A DNA stretch of 64,000 nt from Rusavskia elegans (taxonomy: Eukaryota; Ascomycota; Lecanoromycetes; Teloschistales; Teloschistaceae), in NCBI GenBank assembly GCA_011316305.1, contig SAUG01000128.1, forward strand, positions 62,001-126,000, written 5' to 3'. Both the position numbers and the translations under genes were made by a program. The notes beneath the pieces were generated by a model that was given only the letters and a program-made list of their open reading frames with translations, was not told the DNA's origin and ran no database searches. Below, in pieces: positions 51,301 to 62,299 of the stretch (positions are counted from its first letter, which is position 1; every line of letters starts with the position of its first letter).

Positions 51301-54033
51301 TGCTCCTGGTCCACAAAAGCCTGATCCTGGTCCATCAAAGCCTGATCCATCGTCCACACCTCGTCCTTCATCAGTGAGTTCATCGAAGAAGTCGTCTTGC
51401 TCTGCGGCGACAGTGACCAATTTCTGGGTATCTTGCCAATCGACTAGCTCGGGTAGAAGTATGGCAACGAACTGTAAGACGACAAGTACAGCTACTACGA
51501 ATGGATGTAGCGTTATTGCTACGACACATACAACATCAACGCAGGCTTCGTGTCCTCTCATCACCCTGGACCCAAATGCTGACCAAGGCCAAGTATATGA
51601 AACCCAGCCTTATGTTGAATTAGGCTGAATAATCTACAGGATGGTGAGCCACCGAAAAAAGACTCTTGTCCTGTGATAAGGTTAGATCCGAATGAAGGTA
51701 AGTACTCCAATTGACATCCAATGGAAGCATCTACTGACGACGACACAACATAACAGATCAGGGAGAAGTACTTCACCTTTCATATTGTGACGTGCATGAA
51801 CTAATTTTAGTAGGATGGAGCATCTAGTAAGCCGACTGGATCATCCAGTTCAAGGGTATCGACAACCGGTACCTCGACAACTTCCAAGTTGAACGGGCCA
51901 GTATTACCAATACTGCCTTTACCAAAAGGCAAATCCTCCGCAAGCTCAACTTCCAAGTCGACAACATCAAAGTCTTCCCCTACCTCTTCGGCTAAGCCTT
52001 TGGCACCCCCGGCCCCGCCCGATAACAGTGCATTCATCTCGGGAGGACCAGGCTACGATGACCCTGAGGATTATACAGAGCCCGCTAAGAATTCAAAGGG
52101 TTTCTCAATACCCAAGATCCCCAAATGGCCCTGGTGGCTTCCATTTCCTAGATGGCCCAAAGGAAACAAAAAGCCATCGCCGCCGGAGAATCTCTTCGCG
52201 ATTGGCTATTTTCAACAATGTACGGAACATGAGAAATTGTTTGATATAATCGGGCCGGATGAAGATTGCACGGCCGGAGCCGCCGTTTTCAAGGGTCACG
52301 ATGGGGACGACGACGCTTGCAAGAATAAACCTCTTTTCCGCGGTAAAGATGAAAAGGTCGCGCATAATCCAGGCTACCCGGAGAAAATCATCTTTGAAGG
52401 TGGTGGTCGTAAGAATTGCGAGTATGATCGAAGTGAAGATGACGCTTCTGGAATACTCGTCTGCGATGGGGTCAAAGCGGAGTGCACGAAGCTCGAGCCT
52501 GACCCCTTCAAGGTTGACTGCACCAAGGAAGGATCTGTACCGGAGTCGTGGCACAAGCAAATACACTGCGTATTTTCTGTACCTTCGCCTCCTGCTTCTA
52601 CCCCTCCTACCCCCGAATTCGTGGTCGGATACTTCGACTGGTGTGATGAGAGATCTTGCGGAAGTGAAGCAGCTGTCTTTGCGCCTTTTGGCGACGATGA
52701 CTTTGCCTGTGCTGAAAAGCCAATCTATCGAGATGCAAAACCAGGACCTCACGATGGGCCTAAGCTTCCTGAGATTGTTAAATGGGATGGCGGAGGGAGG
52801 AAAGGCTGCGAATTTCGGATGACTTCAGCATCCGATGCAGGTACAATGCAATGCGGAACCGACAAAGGCAAATGCGTGAAGAACGATGAAATAATCAGAG
52901 ACTGCGCAGACTTTGACAAAAAAGAAAGATGGAGAGCACAGGCCACTTGTACTTTTGACACTTTTGAAGGGAAACCTTTGATGGAACCACCAGCGCCTCC
53001 ACTTACACCACCTCCGCCCCCTGCTAAGACATTCGCTGTCGGCTACTTCCAGAAGTGTACTACTACTGAAGGAACGGGAACTGCTGGGGAAAAGCATTGT
53101 CAGAGCGAGGCAGGTATTTTCATCCCACCAGCCGAGGGCGAGGATAAGTTTTTCGCCTGTATCGACAAGCCCCTGCATCGAGACACAAATTTTGCGGATA
53201 AGGAACGTCTAGGATTCCCACAGACTATTAGATTCGAGGGCGGAGGCCGTAAGAATTGCGAGTTCAAGAGGGCCGGAGACGATGATGACGGCGACTTGAG
53301 CTGTGGCAAAGACAGAGCCATAAAATGCAAGAAACAAAAGATCGAGGAACATTCTTGCAAAGATTTTGGTAAGGATGAGACTTGGAGAACACAATTGACT
53401 TGCGACTTCAATTCATTCGATGGGAAGCCGATAGTGAAACGGGGTCTTGAAGCAACATCCCTCTCCTCACTGCTACCGCCTTCTTCACTTCCGATTTTGC
53501 CCATGATTTCTTCTGTGGACCAACGCCACGACCTCTTCCCGCCGGCACTGGAGTCAGCGCTCGAACCCAGAGCGATGCAAGGGAGGCTCTACGCTATAGG
53601 CTTTTTCCAAAGCTGCATTACAACCCCTAGCCAGGGTTCAAGCCCGGCTAAATTCGATTGCTTCACCCAATCTGCCATTTTCGTTCCTGGGCGTTTCGGG
53701 GACCCATTCTTCGCTTGCAGGGATAATCCAGAATACATTGGCACCTCGATAACCGGTTCCTCGAATCCTGCCGACAACCCAAGGATGCCACAGAAAGTGG
53801 ACTTCAAGGACGAATGGAAGAGGAAGTGCCAATACGTCCGCGAGGATCGCCAGTCGACTGGGACGTTGACGTGTGATGGGGTTGCTTCAGTGACTTGCAA
53901 GAAGGAGAAGAGTGTGCCACGGGATTGCGCTGGGAAGGAGGTGGGGAAGGACGCTGGGATGCAGCAGGTGAAGGGAAAGACGAAGGACTCGATTTGGAGG
54001 ACTGAGGTGACTTGCTATGTGAAGTGGGTCTGA
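48309..54033 (+). CDS. Large secreted SGNH/CE3-like esterase with FG-GAP, collagen-like and four Cys-rich modules
   Basis: Fourteen predicted exons (48309-48384, 48444-48702, 48774-48877, 48927-49393, 49465-49485, 49539-49721, 49794-49967, 50036-50118, 50222-50305, 50361-50972, 51037-51592, 51640-51697, 51757-51767, 51814-54033) join in phase to 1635 residues. A signal peptide (FVVIFAGLLSVFTTSYAQ) leads into an SGNH domain (about 42-250): LRILPLGASIVAGVG (Ser), LLHIGTNDLS and DGVHPND (Asp/His), resembling CE3 acetyl-xylan esterases. FG-GAP/VCBS repeats follow (about 300-570) with calcium-type loops DMDGDGLDD, DIDGDGKAD and DIDGDHKTD. Then come a Ser/Thr/Pro linker, five GLPGIPKPP units (about 726-771), and four Cys-rich modules (about 1019-1155, 1161-1284, 1301-1437, 1486-1635). 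It is predicted extracellular or wall-bound; the substrate and the module function are unknown. Exons of 21 and 11 nt are the least certain parts. Confidence 0.75.
51152..51286 (+). repeat. 27-bp coding minisatellite (GLPGIPKPP x5)
   Basis: Five in-frame 27-bp units inside exon 11 encode GLPGIPKPP. Units differ only at third positions (CCCAAA/CCCAAG, ATA/ATC/ATCCCT-type changes), so the amino-acid repeat is perfect. Copy number probably varies among strains. Confidence 0.93.
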
Positions 54034-55154
54034 TGACCCGGGAGTGAGAAGATATTTGAAGAATAAAGGTCCGATGCTGGGATGCTAGATGCCCTTCAGA
54101 TGGACGATATGTAATTGATATGGCATAGACCAGCTTAAATTGGGTAGAAGGCCCGCGACATGTAATTCTAGTGAAATCAAATGGGGAAGAAACCAGTTTC
54201 AGACAAATGCGATATTTCGGCGCTGTAAATCCTTATCATCTCTCTATCTTGCGTCACCACATCCAGGCTCACAAATAACACGCAAGAAGTGAAGTCTGAG
54301 CTGTTGATGATATAGAGTTGAAGCTAAAAAGGGGTAGTATCAAGCCTCCTGGTACGTCATGGCTCAAAAGGCTAGATTGATATAGCTGGATTGGCTATAG
54401 CGAACACTCTATACCACTGGGATAATAAGGAAAGCGGCTCGCAAAGCCCCTTAGTAAGAAGTACCCAGGCCAGTGGACGGGAGACCCACCGCGGCCAACA
54501 TGACTGTGCTGAGGGCCATTCAATCGAGGAGAAGGGATGACAAGATCATGATACCCCTTTTATACATGACTAGGACGAAGTAAACCACACTGAGAAGACA
54601 GGTGGAAGCAAAAAGCAATGAGCTGCAATGGGTTCGACACCTTGACTTCGAAGAGATCGATGTATCGAAGGACTACCCCCAGCTTGCCACCATACTTACA
54701 GCTCGTTGAAAGATTCTGCGTGATTCATTGCTCTTAACCATACGAGCAACTCTTAAACAGCTGTCTTCCGACACAAGATGCTGCTCACAAGACGAAGGCG
54801 CTGATCGAAGTGAGCTTCGTCATAGCGGACCTTGGAGCCGGCTTCCATGTGATTCTGCCGGCTTGATATCGACATATCGACCTCTGTATCAATCGCTTAG
54901 CTAGTGCCTTCCACAACGGTACTCTTCACCTTATTTAAACCTCACTTCACTGCAACTTCCTTCTTCCATCTTACACTTCACACCTCACACTTCCCACTCC
55001 ACTGTTCGATCCTACCTCATCCTACCTCATCCTACCTCATCCTACCTTATCCTACCTCATCACAGCTCATCACAACTCATCACACCACACAGTTCAGTCT
55101 TCAATTCCATGATCCTCTGCAACACATCTCTTCATTAATACGTCTAACGCAAGC
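54034..55154. other. Intergenic with decamer repeats and a possible 5S-like relic
   Basis: Holds the decamer array at 55009-55060. A stretch near 54420-54525 contains TTAGTA and TGGACGGGAGACCC blocks reminiscent of the 5S rRNA internal control region, but the fold is not complete. No protein gene is seen. Confidence 0.45.
55009..55060. repeat. TCCTACCTCA decamer tandem repeat
   Basis: Five near-identical decamer units, one with CTT for CTC, followed by three related TCACA(G/A)CTCA units. It lies about 100 bp upstream of the zinc-finger gene start, in its promoter or leader. Confidence 0.9.
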
Positions 55155-56424
55155 ATGTCTCGGCAACTTCCTCTGAAACGAAAGCTCAGCGACAGCCACC
55201 CGCCTGAAATGAAGAAGACCAAGCTTGCCAACTCGACTGAGGATCACCCAGCGTCTATTGGCGCAGGGTTCCCTTACGGCGGTCAGAAGACCAATCTCAC
55301 CAGCTACAGCGATGCATCGGCCAAGGAGAAAGAAGTAGACGACTTCCTCGCGTCCATCACTGCAAAGCCGTTGTGGGAGCAGCAGCACAAGGCACGAATG
55401 ATGGAGTTGCACGGTACCACGAAAGCGCCGAAGAAGAAGGGAAAGAGGGGAGGAAAAGGAAAAGGAAAGAAGCGAGTCGATTCCGATTCCGAATACGACT
55501 CCGAAAGCGATTTCGACGAGTTTGGAGTCATTGAGGATCCCTACCCTCTCGGATCTTCAACGCCGCCAGCTATTCGACAACAGTCTCGACCTTCATCTTC
55601 GTACGGTCCGCAACCCCAGCCATCAGCGTTTGGTCAGCAGCAGCCACCTCAGCCGTTGTCTCACGGTCAGCAGCCCCTTCCATCACCTTTTGGTCATCAG
55701 CAACCTCAGTCATCTCCAAATGTTCAGCATTCTCGCCCTGTGTCTTCGTACGGTCATCAATCCCAGCCATCATCGTATGTTCAGCAGCAACGTCAGCTAC
55801 CGCCATCACGTCAACAGCATGAGGTCCAGTCATATCATGGTCGCAAGCGTTCCCATTCACCTCGTCGTCTTCATCCTCGCCGCAACCCCGCATCTATTGG
55901 TGATGGGCCGATGCAGGAGCATATCGAACTCGGACAACCAGACACCGATGAGGATAAGGTTGATTTGCTCAGATCACTATGCCCCGACAATCTCGAAGGT
56001 CAGAAGTGCAAGCAGAGTGGGTGCACTGGTCTGAAGATCTGCCCTGGTTACAATAGGCTTCCAGATGAGCGTGTATGCATACAGCTCCTATCCCCATTCC
56101 TGTGGTCGTTTCACTGACGAGATCATACAGACATGCCATGACAACAACAGATGCGGCCTTGTCCATGTTCGAACCACATGCAAGGCTATATGGACGGGCA
56201 AGGCTGTGCACGATCAGGACTGTTCGTATGGACACTCTCAAATGCAAACACGCCTTCGAATCTGGGAACTCCGTCGTGAAGAAGGCAGCAGAGCGGAGGT
56301 AATTCGTGAGGACCAGGCTTGGGGTAATCATGAGCGCAGACGACAGAAGCGGCTCCTTGGACGTCGTGCAAAGAGCTGGCAGGTTGCGGCACAAACCGGG
56401 AGAGAGAGACGTCGTGAACACTAG
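55155..56424 (+). CDS. Putative Cys/His zinc-finger protein with basic, Gln/Pro-rich N-terminus
   Basis: Predicted exons 55155-56072 and 56131-56424 give 403 residues. The N-terminus is basic (LPLKRKLSDSHPPEMKKTK), followed by KKKGKRGGKGKGKKR, an acidic DSDSEYDSESDFDEF patch and a Gln/Pro/Ser-rich low-complexity region. The Cys/His part spans the splice: LCPDNLEGQKCKQSGC, ICPGYNRLP, then TCHDNNRCGLVH and DCSYGHS, which looks like two or more CCCH-type fingers. The C-terminus is Arg-rich. CCCH fingers often bind RNA; a nuclear RNA-binding role is inferred. I do not recognise a named orthologue. Confidence 0.65.
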
Positions 56425-57407
56425 GGTGCCTCCGCACATATTGGCGACGGGTCAAATCGAGCATGGTGGTAGCATGGTATGTTGGGATTGCGGAGAGCAT
56501 GTATGTCGGCGACAGATCAATGGCGGATTATGTGGAGCATGCGAGACCCTCACCAATGGTCAACAAATAGACAGATACCTGGCTCTAGCTTTGCAGTGCT
56601 TCGCAGCTCATCGAACCAAAACATCCACATGCTCGTCTGTCATATGTCACCACTTAGAAACGTCTTCTGCTCGTGAATGTTGCAGGGAAAAGGCCGAACT
56701 CGAGCTGAAGTGAGGAAATGGCAGAGAGAGGAACAACGGCGTAAGAAGAGGATCATCCAAGGAGAAGACCAATATCCATGAAGGATGCCAAGCTGGGGAC
56801 AGAGTCAATATCTCCTACCTTACTTCAGTGTCAAGCAGACTATTCACAATGCATGATCGCTACCGTACTTTCATTTTCCTTGGCCATCATGATCCTTGCT
56901 TTGACCATGCTATCGAATGCCATGGGCTCTTGCAATACATGGGCTGTGCTACAGCTTCGATGTGCGATAATTGGGCCCTTTCAGACACACTCATGGGAAA
57001 ATCTTCCAGTCCCTGTGATCTTCGATGCTGTCCTTTTGAAGTGCCTATTCTGGTGAAGAGGTTGGGTATTTAGAGAAACGTACAACACAGGGCAACAGTC
57101 ACGAATCGTCCAGGTCCTAGACTCCCAATAAATGGAAGTGGCGTCTGTCGCCTACCATTGGGCGCAATCCACTTGAAGTCGAGATCTTCGAATAAGGTAG
57201 GCAGTGTCAGCTCAGCCTTGGCCAATCAGATATCAAGCCGAATCCGGCTTGACAGGTGTGACCGAAACAATTGCCATCTGGCTTCATTCAATATTTGACT
57301 GTTCCTGCAGCTGAAACTTGGTATTACCTTATCCTTACTGTGTAGACTTCGCGCTCATCCACCTCGATGCGGTCACGAACTTCAACCTCTGGAATCGGCT
57401 AGCAGCT
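56425..57407. other. Intergenic with a possible small Cys-rich frame
   Basis: A frame from 56474 reads MVCWDCGEHVCRRQINGG and then LCGAC, and a separate downstream frame reads RAEVRKWQREEQRRKKR. They could be exons of a small gene (a GTATGT donor at 56500 and a TTGCAG acceptor near 56690 exist), but the cysteines would then be spliced out. I leave it uncalled. Confidence 0.3.
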
Positions 57408-60156
57408 ATGAAAGTGCGGCTTTTGCACTTGATATGGGGTATGCTCACCTCCGAAGGTCATGCTGGGTTCATAGCTGACAAACCGTCACAGCGCTCTGTT
57501 TGTTTTCCGGCGTCGCCCATGGTCTCTTTGAAAGGACCGCCATCAAGAAGAACCTTCCGCAAACCGAGGCTGGCCGAAACCCTGCAGCAGCAGCTCCGGA
57601 AGGCACTGAATCTGTGACCAAATGGCAGCAGGAAGGCAAAGACAACGGCAGCCAGGGTATGAAGAACAAGCTCAGTATGATGACGGCCTACTAATATATG
57701 CAGCCTCCGTCGCTGTCCAGGAAGCCCTTTCGATTCTGCGGAACATGCGGACACCGAAAAATCGGCTGGCACGGTTTGAGGAGACATCCGGCTTCGTGGG
57801 GACCTCGATGTACTACGCAAAAGAAGCTTTCTTCTTTCTCTTCATGAACGGACCTCGCACAGATGACTACCTTCAAACCGGTCCGAGCGAGCGCAAACTG
57901 AGCAAACCTTTGGCGGAAGCGGTTCACCTGCTTGAGGGCGCTGCGAAAGAGCAAGAGCCTGACGCATTGTTCTTGTTGGCCGAAATGAACTTTTTCGGAA
58001 ACTACACGCACCCGAGAAACTACAAGGAAGCTTTCCGAAGGTACAGCGATCTGGCCTCGCTTAACGGTAACAGCTCTGCGCAGCACATGGTTGGCTTCAT
58101 GTATGCGACTGGTATCGGTGATGCTGTGGGACGAGATCAAGCGAAGGCTCTTATGTACCACACCTTTGCAGCCTTGGGAGGGAATACAAAATCACAAATG
58201 ACAGCGGCTTATCGACATCATTCCGGCATTGGGACCCCACGGAGTTGCAATGAAGCCGCTTATTGGTATAAGCACGTCGCGGACAAAGCTGTAGCCTTCT
58301 CCCGGTCTGGTCCGCCCGGTGGCCAGATGTTTCACCAGAAAGATATCTACAGGCTCGCAGACGAGAATGGGGGTGTATATGGCGAAGGCGCAAGCGTCGT
58401 CAGTTCAGGCCTCAATGCGAACAAAGCCGGACCCAACTCGGACAGTCACGCGAACATTGATGATGTGCTCGAGTACTTGGACCTAATGTCAAGAAAAGGA
58501 GACCTCAAAGCTACATTCAGCCTCGGGAAATTGCATTACGACGGAACACGGACAACGAAACGCAATTGGAAGACTGCTCGCGCGTACTTCAGGATCGTTG
58601 CAAGAAAGTACTGGGCGAGAGACGGTTCGGTTTTGACAGAGGATGACGGGATCGGCAGAGTCGCCTCGAAAGCGGCGGGCTACTTAGGTCGTATGTCTCT
58701 TCGCGGTGAAGGCATGGAGCAGAGCTTTGAAAAGGCTCTGGTGTGGTTCAAACGAGGTCTAGCCAACGGTGATGCGCTCTGCCAGTACGAGCTGGGGCTG
58801 ATGTATCTCAACGGTTTCGGGGTTCGAAAAGATCCGGTCACAGCCGCAGACTACTTCAAAGAAGCAGCGAACCAAGACTTCACAGCTGCACAGTCCTATC
58901 TCGGCCAACTATTTCTTGACCAAGGCGATGTTTCCACAGCGATCCGGTACTTCGATCTGGCGGCAAGGCACGGGCATATTGAGGCATTCTATCACCTTGC
59001 CGAGATCAGCAACAATGGCATCGGACGTGAGCGGTCGTGTGGTGTCGCAACGGCCTACTATAAGCTTGTAGCTGAGAAGGCCGAAACCATCCATTCGGCT
59101 TTCCCTGAGGCGAACGATGCTTACAACGAAGGCGATTCGGAGACTGCTTTGATCAACTACATGATGGCTGCTGAACAAGGTTATGAGTCTGCCCAGGCGA
59201 ACGTCGCATACATTTTGGACGACTCTAAGTCCATGTTCTCTCTGGACTCACTCCTGCCATGGAAGAAACAACGAAGCTCACTTCTTCGAAACACCGTTCT
59301 CGCCCTCATCTATTGGACGCGATCAGCGAAACAGTCAAACATCGACTCGATGGTCAAGATGGGCGACTATTACCTCAGTGGTCAGGGCGTCGAAGCCGAC
59401 ATGGAAAAGGCAGCGGCGTGTTACCAAACGGCAGCTGAGACGCATCAAAGCGCTCAAGCACGATGGAACCTTGGATGGATCCACGAGAATGGTCTTGGGG
59501 TGGAGCAGGACTTTCATCTGGCGAAGCGGTTCTACGATCAAGCATTGGAGACCAATCAAGAAGCTTACCTCCCCGTGAAGCTGAGTTTGATCAAACTCCG
59601 ACTACGGAGTTTCTGGAACACGATCACGCGCGGGAAGGTCAACTCGATCCAACCTGATCCCAGTAAGTTCCTTCCCTATTCCATCCTCTTCTCCCTTTAA
59701 AGCCCTGAAGACTCCCAGCTGACGCGAGGGCTGAATGCAGAACCCAACAAGAAGGACTTTTCCTTCAACGAATGGCTCTCCAACTTCCTCGAAGATCCCC
59801 ACCCTTACTACCACGGCGCCGAAGATGACGACTTCCCCGATCCGTCACCCGAAAACGACTACATGGACGACATTGACGAGAGTATCGTTGAAAGTCTCGT
59901 GATCCTTGCTCTGGCGGGTGCATTAGCGTTTCTTGTATATTATCGGCAGCAACGGCAGAACAATCATCGCAGGGAGATGGAACGGCAGCAACAGCAATCG
60001 CAAGATCAGCAACCGCACGGCGCCGCTCAAGGTCCCGAACAACAGGCAGCGACACGAGACGCGCCTGTACCAGGACAGCAAGCGGACGGTGGGTTCTTTC
60101 CTCCACCCAACGATCCGAATTTTGGGCAATGGGTAGCAGGAGGGGTGGGACATTGA
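57408..60156 (+). CDS. hrd3: ER membrane ERAD component Hrd3 (SEL1L)
   Basis: Predicted exons 57408-57438, 57492-57656, 57704-59662 and 59741-60156 encode 856 residues. Hrd3 is the luminal partner of the Hrd1 ubiquitin ligase and selects misfolded glycoproteins. Removal of intron 1 creates a signal peptide (MKVRLLHLIWALCLFSGVAH). The luminal part has Sel1-like repeats, e.g. AQHMVGFMYATGIGDAVGRD, ALCQYELGLMYLNGFGVRKD and ARWNLGWIHENGLGVEQDF. Near the C-terminus is the single membrane span SLVILALAGALAFLVYY, then a Gln/Pro-rich cytosolic tail. The length and order match fungal Hrd3. Sbh1 and Rmd5 elsewhere in the window are unrelated in position. Confidence 0.93.
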
Positions 60157-60609
60157 GCATAGCGACGGCGTTTGATTTTGGCAAGATTTCCGATATCCGT
60201 ACCAGTTGTAAGCTGAACGGACAAATGTATATCATGTCGAACCGCATATGTTCTCCTGAACACGCTGCAACGTATTCGTATGTACAGATCACGTATCCGT
60301 ATGTACAGATCACGTATTCGCTTCGGCTGCCATGTATGACGCTGCCCAGCCGCTTCGCAGCGAATTGACTTCCGCGCTTGAAACTCTTCCCGCTATCAAA
60401 TATGACGGCTATTCCGTGTTGCATGGCCGGGAAGCAGCACAAAAGGATGTTTCCTCGCTGGTCAACGACCAGCGTTGTCTGCGATCTTCTCAGAGCAATC
60501 GCAAGCAGTTCCCCCTTGATGATTCGATCGCTCGGACCACACTCCCTCGATATGCATCTATGACTTCCTTCCGCCTGTTGTGAAAGAATTCGGCACTCAG
60601 TGGGAAGAG
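60157..60609. other. Intergenic with a short direct repeat
   Basis: A 20-22-bp unit, CGTAT(T/C)CGTATGTACAGATCA, is repeated in tandem near 60271-60313. It lies in the promoter region of the RTA1-like gene. Nothing else is seen. Confidence 0.5.
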
Positions 60610-61595
60610 ATGTCGAACAAACGCCCCATCGACGGATACGTCGACCCCAACATCCCCAATCCGAACGGCGAGGGTGATGCTCCGATCATCATTTACGGGT
60701 ATGGCTTTTCTACATGAGCTTTCGATGAACTGTGACCCACTGACGGACACGATACAGCTACACTCCAACTCTCGCTCTCGCCATCCTCGCACTCGTGCTA
60801 TTCGCCCTTCTCCTCCTATTCCACACCTTCCGCCTTTACACGACCCGTCTCTACGCATTCTCCATTCTCCTGATCTTCACCACTCTCTGCGAAATCATCG
60901 GCTACGTTTTCCGCCTCCGCTCCTCTCCTCCACCAGTTGGGAACCCCTACGGCGTGATCAACTTTGTGGTGCAATATTTCTTCATCGTCACGGCGCCCGT
61001 CTTCCTCAGCGCGGCCATCTACACCACCCTTACCTCCTTCATCGCCGCGTTGTCCGGTCACAATAGTACTATTGGTGCAAAGAGGTTGAGTCCCTTTGGC
61101 CTTTCGAAGAAAACGATCCTCGGCATCTTCATCACAGCCGATGTGATTGCGACCATCGTGCAAGTCGCCGGTGCAGCTCTCATCGGCGTCAGCCAATCGA
61201 ACCGGAAATCGCCCGTCACTGCCAACAACATCCTCCTCGCCGGTCTGGCCTTCCAAGTGTTCGCCTTCTTGGTCTTCCTTATCCTGCTCTTCATCTTTAT
61301 CCGAAATGCGGGGAAAGTCATGCTATCGACCGATACGGCCGAAGGCGGGCGAGGGACGGTGATGCGAATGTATACGTTGGCGCTGGTGGCGAGTTCGCTG
61401 CTGGTTTATATGCGGACATGCTTTCGGTTGGCGGAGACGAGTCAGGGGGTGGGAGGGTATGCGAGCAGCCATGAGGCGTTCTTTGGGGCATTGGAGTTTG
61501 CACCGATTGTGGTTGCGATTGGATTGTTAGGGTGGTGGCATCCGGGAAGGTTGGTTGGCAGGAATGGTTTACTATCGGCGAGCAGTGTATACTAG
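60610..61595 (+). CDS. RTA1-like lipid-translocating membrane protein
   Basis: Predicted exons 60610-60698 and 60758-61595 give 308 residues. Seven hydrophobic segments are visible, from YTPTLALAILALVLFALLLL to PIVVAIGLLGWWHPG. Family marks are the YGYTPTLA start of helix 1, CEIIGYVFR in helix 2, APVFLSAAIYTTL in helix 3, FITADVIATIVQVAGAAL in helix 4 and VYMRTCFRLAE before helix 7. RTA1 proteins are fungus-specific; yeast members confer resistance to 7-aminocholesterol or export long-chain bases. The exact substrate here is unknown. The proposed start gives a short hydrophilic N-terminus (MSNKRPIDGYVDPNIP). Confidence 0.9.
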
Positions 61596-62299
61596 AGGTG
61601 TGCACATATTGGGCATGTTGATATCTCTCTCAAATCGCAAGCAGTATGTACTTGTTATTTCCATGGCAGTGGAATAAAGCACGGGCATCGTCCTTGGCGG
61701 TGGTAGCGATGCCCAAGGTGAGATGTGAAGTCTCCCTACTAACAGGGTGGATTGTGCGAAGCGCTGGCGAACCGTTGTAGGTGCGGTAGCAGAGTATGGT
61801 TTCTTGGTCTGGATACAACATAGACCGAGCGCCGGGAGGCAAAGGGAGGCTATGGCCTATGGATGACTCGCATGAGCGAAGCCACTGCAGCCACGATCCT
61901 GAACCGTCTATATGTACTCCGTACGCGGCATCCTCGGCATCAACTCTACCTATCCCCCTTTACATTCCAGCTCAGGAGCGTCTCGTTCATCTTGCTTGCC
62001 TCTTCAAGCATTTGACATACATATCTTTCCATGAGGTCTTGGAGCATACGCAGTCCATGATGTCAAGGTGGTGATCGTCGTCTACTGAAGTCATCCCACC
62101 CTCCCTTAATCATTCCGTTTGCACCGCGTTTCAGCCATTTCTCCTGGCTGTTGGCATCTTCACCTCCACCAACAACATAACAATTCCTTCCAGCTGCCTT
62201 ATCTACCACTCTGCCTCAACCGTGGTACCATCCAGCATATCATGATACCTTGCCAGCTCCTGACGCCAACCATCCACGTGCGTGCCAAACTCCCTCAAA
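61596..62299. other. Intergenic, no gene seen
   Basis: Upstream region of the disordered protein at 62300. No repeat, RNA gene or supported frame. Confidence 0.5.

Noticed and set aside
56306..56815. Cys-rich frame MVCWDCGEHVC and a following basic frame
   Set aside because: The two parts cannot be joined without losing the cysteines; the only strong donor cuts the motif. Not enough for a gene call.
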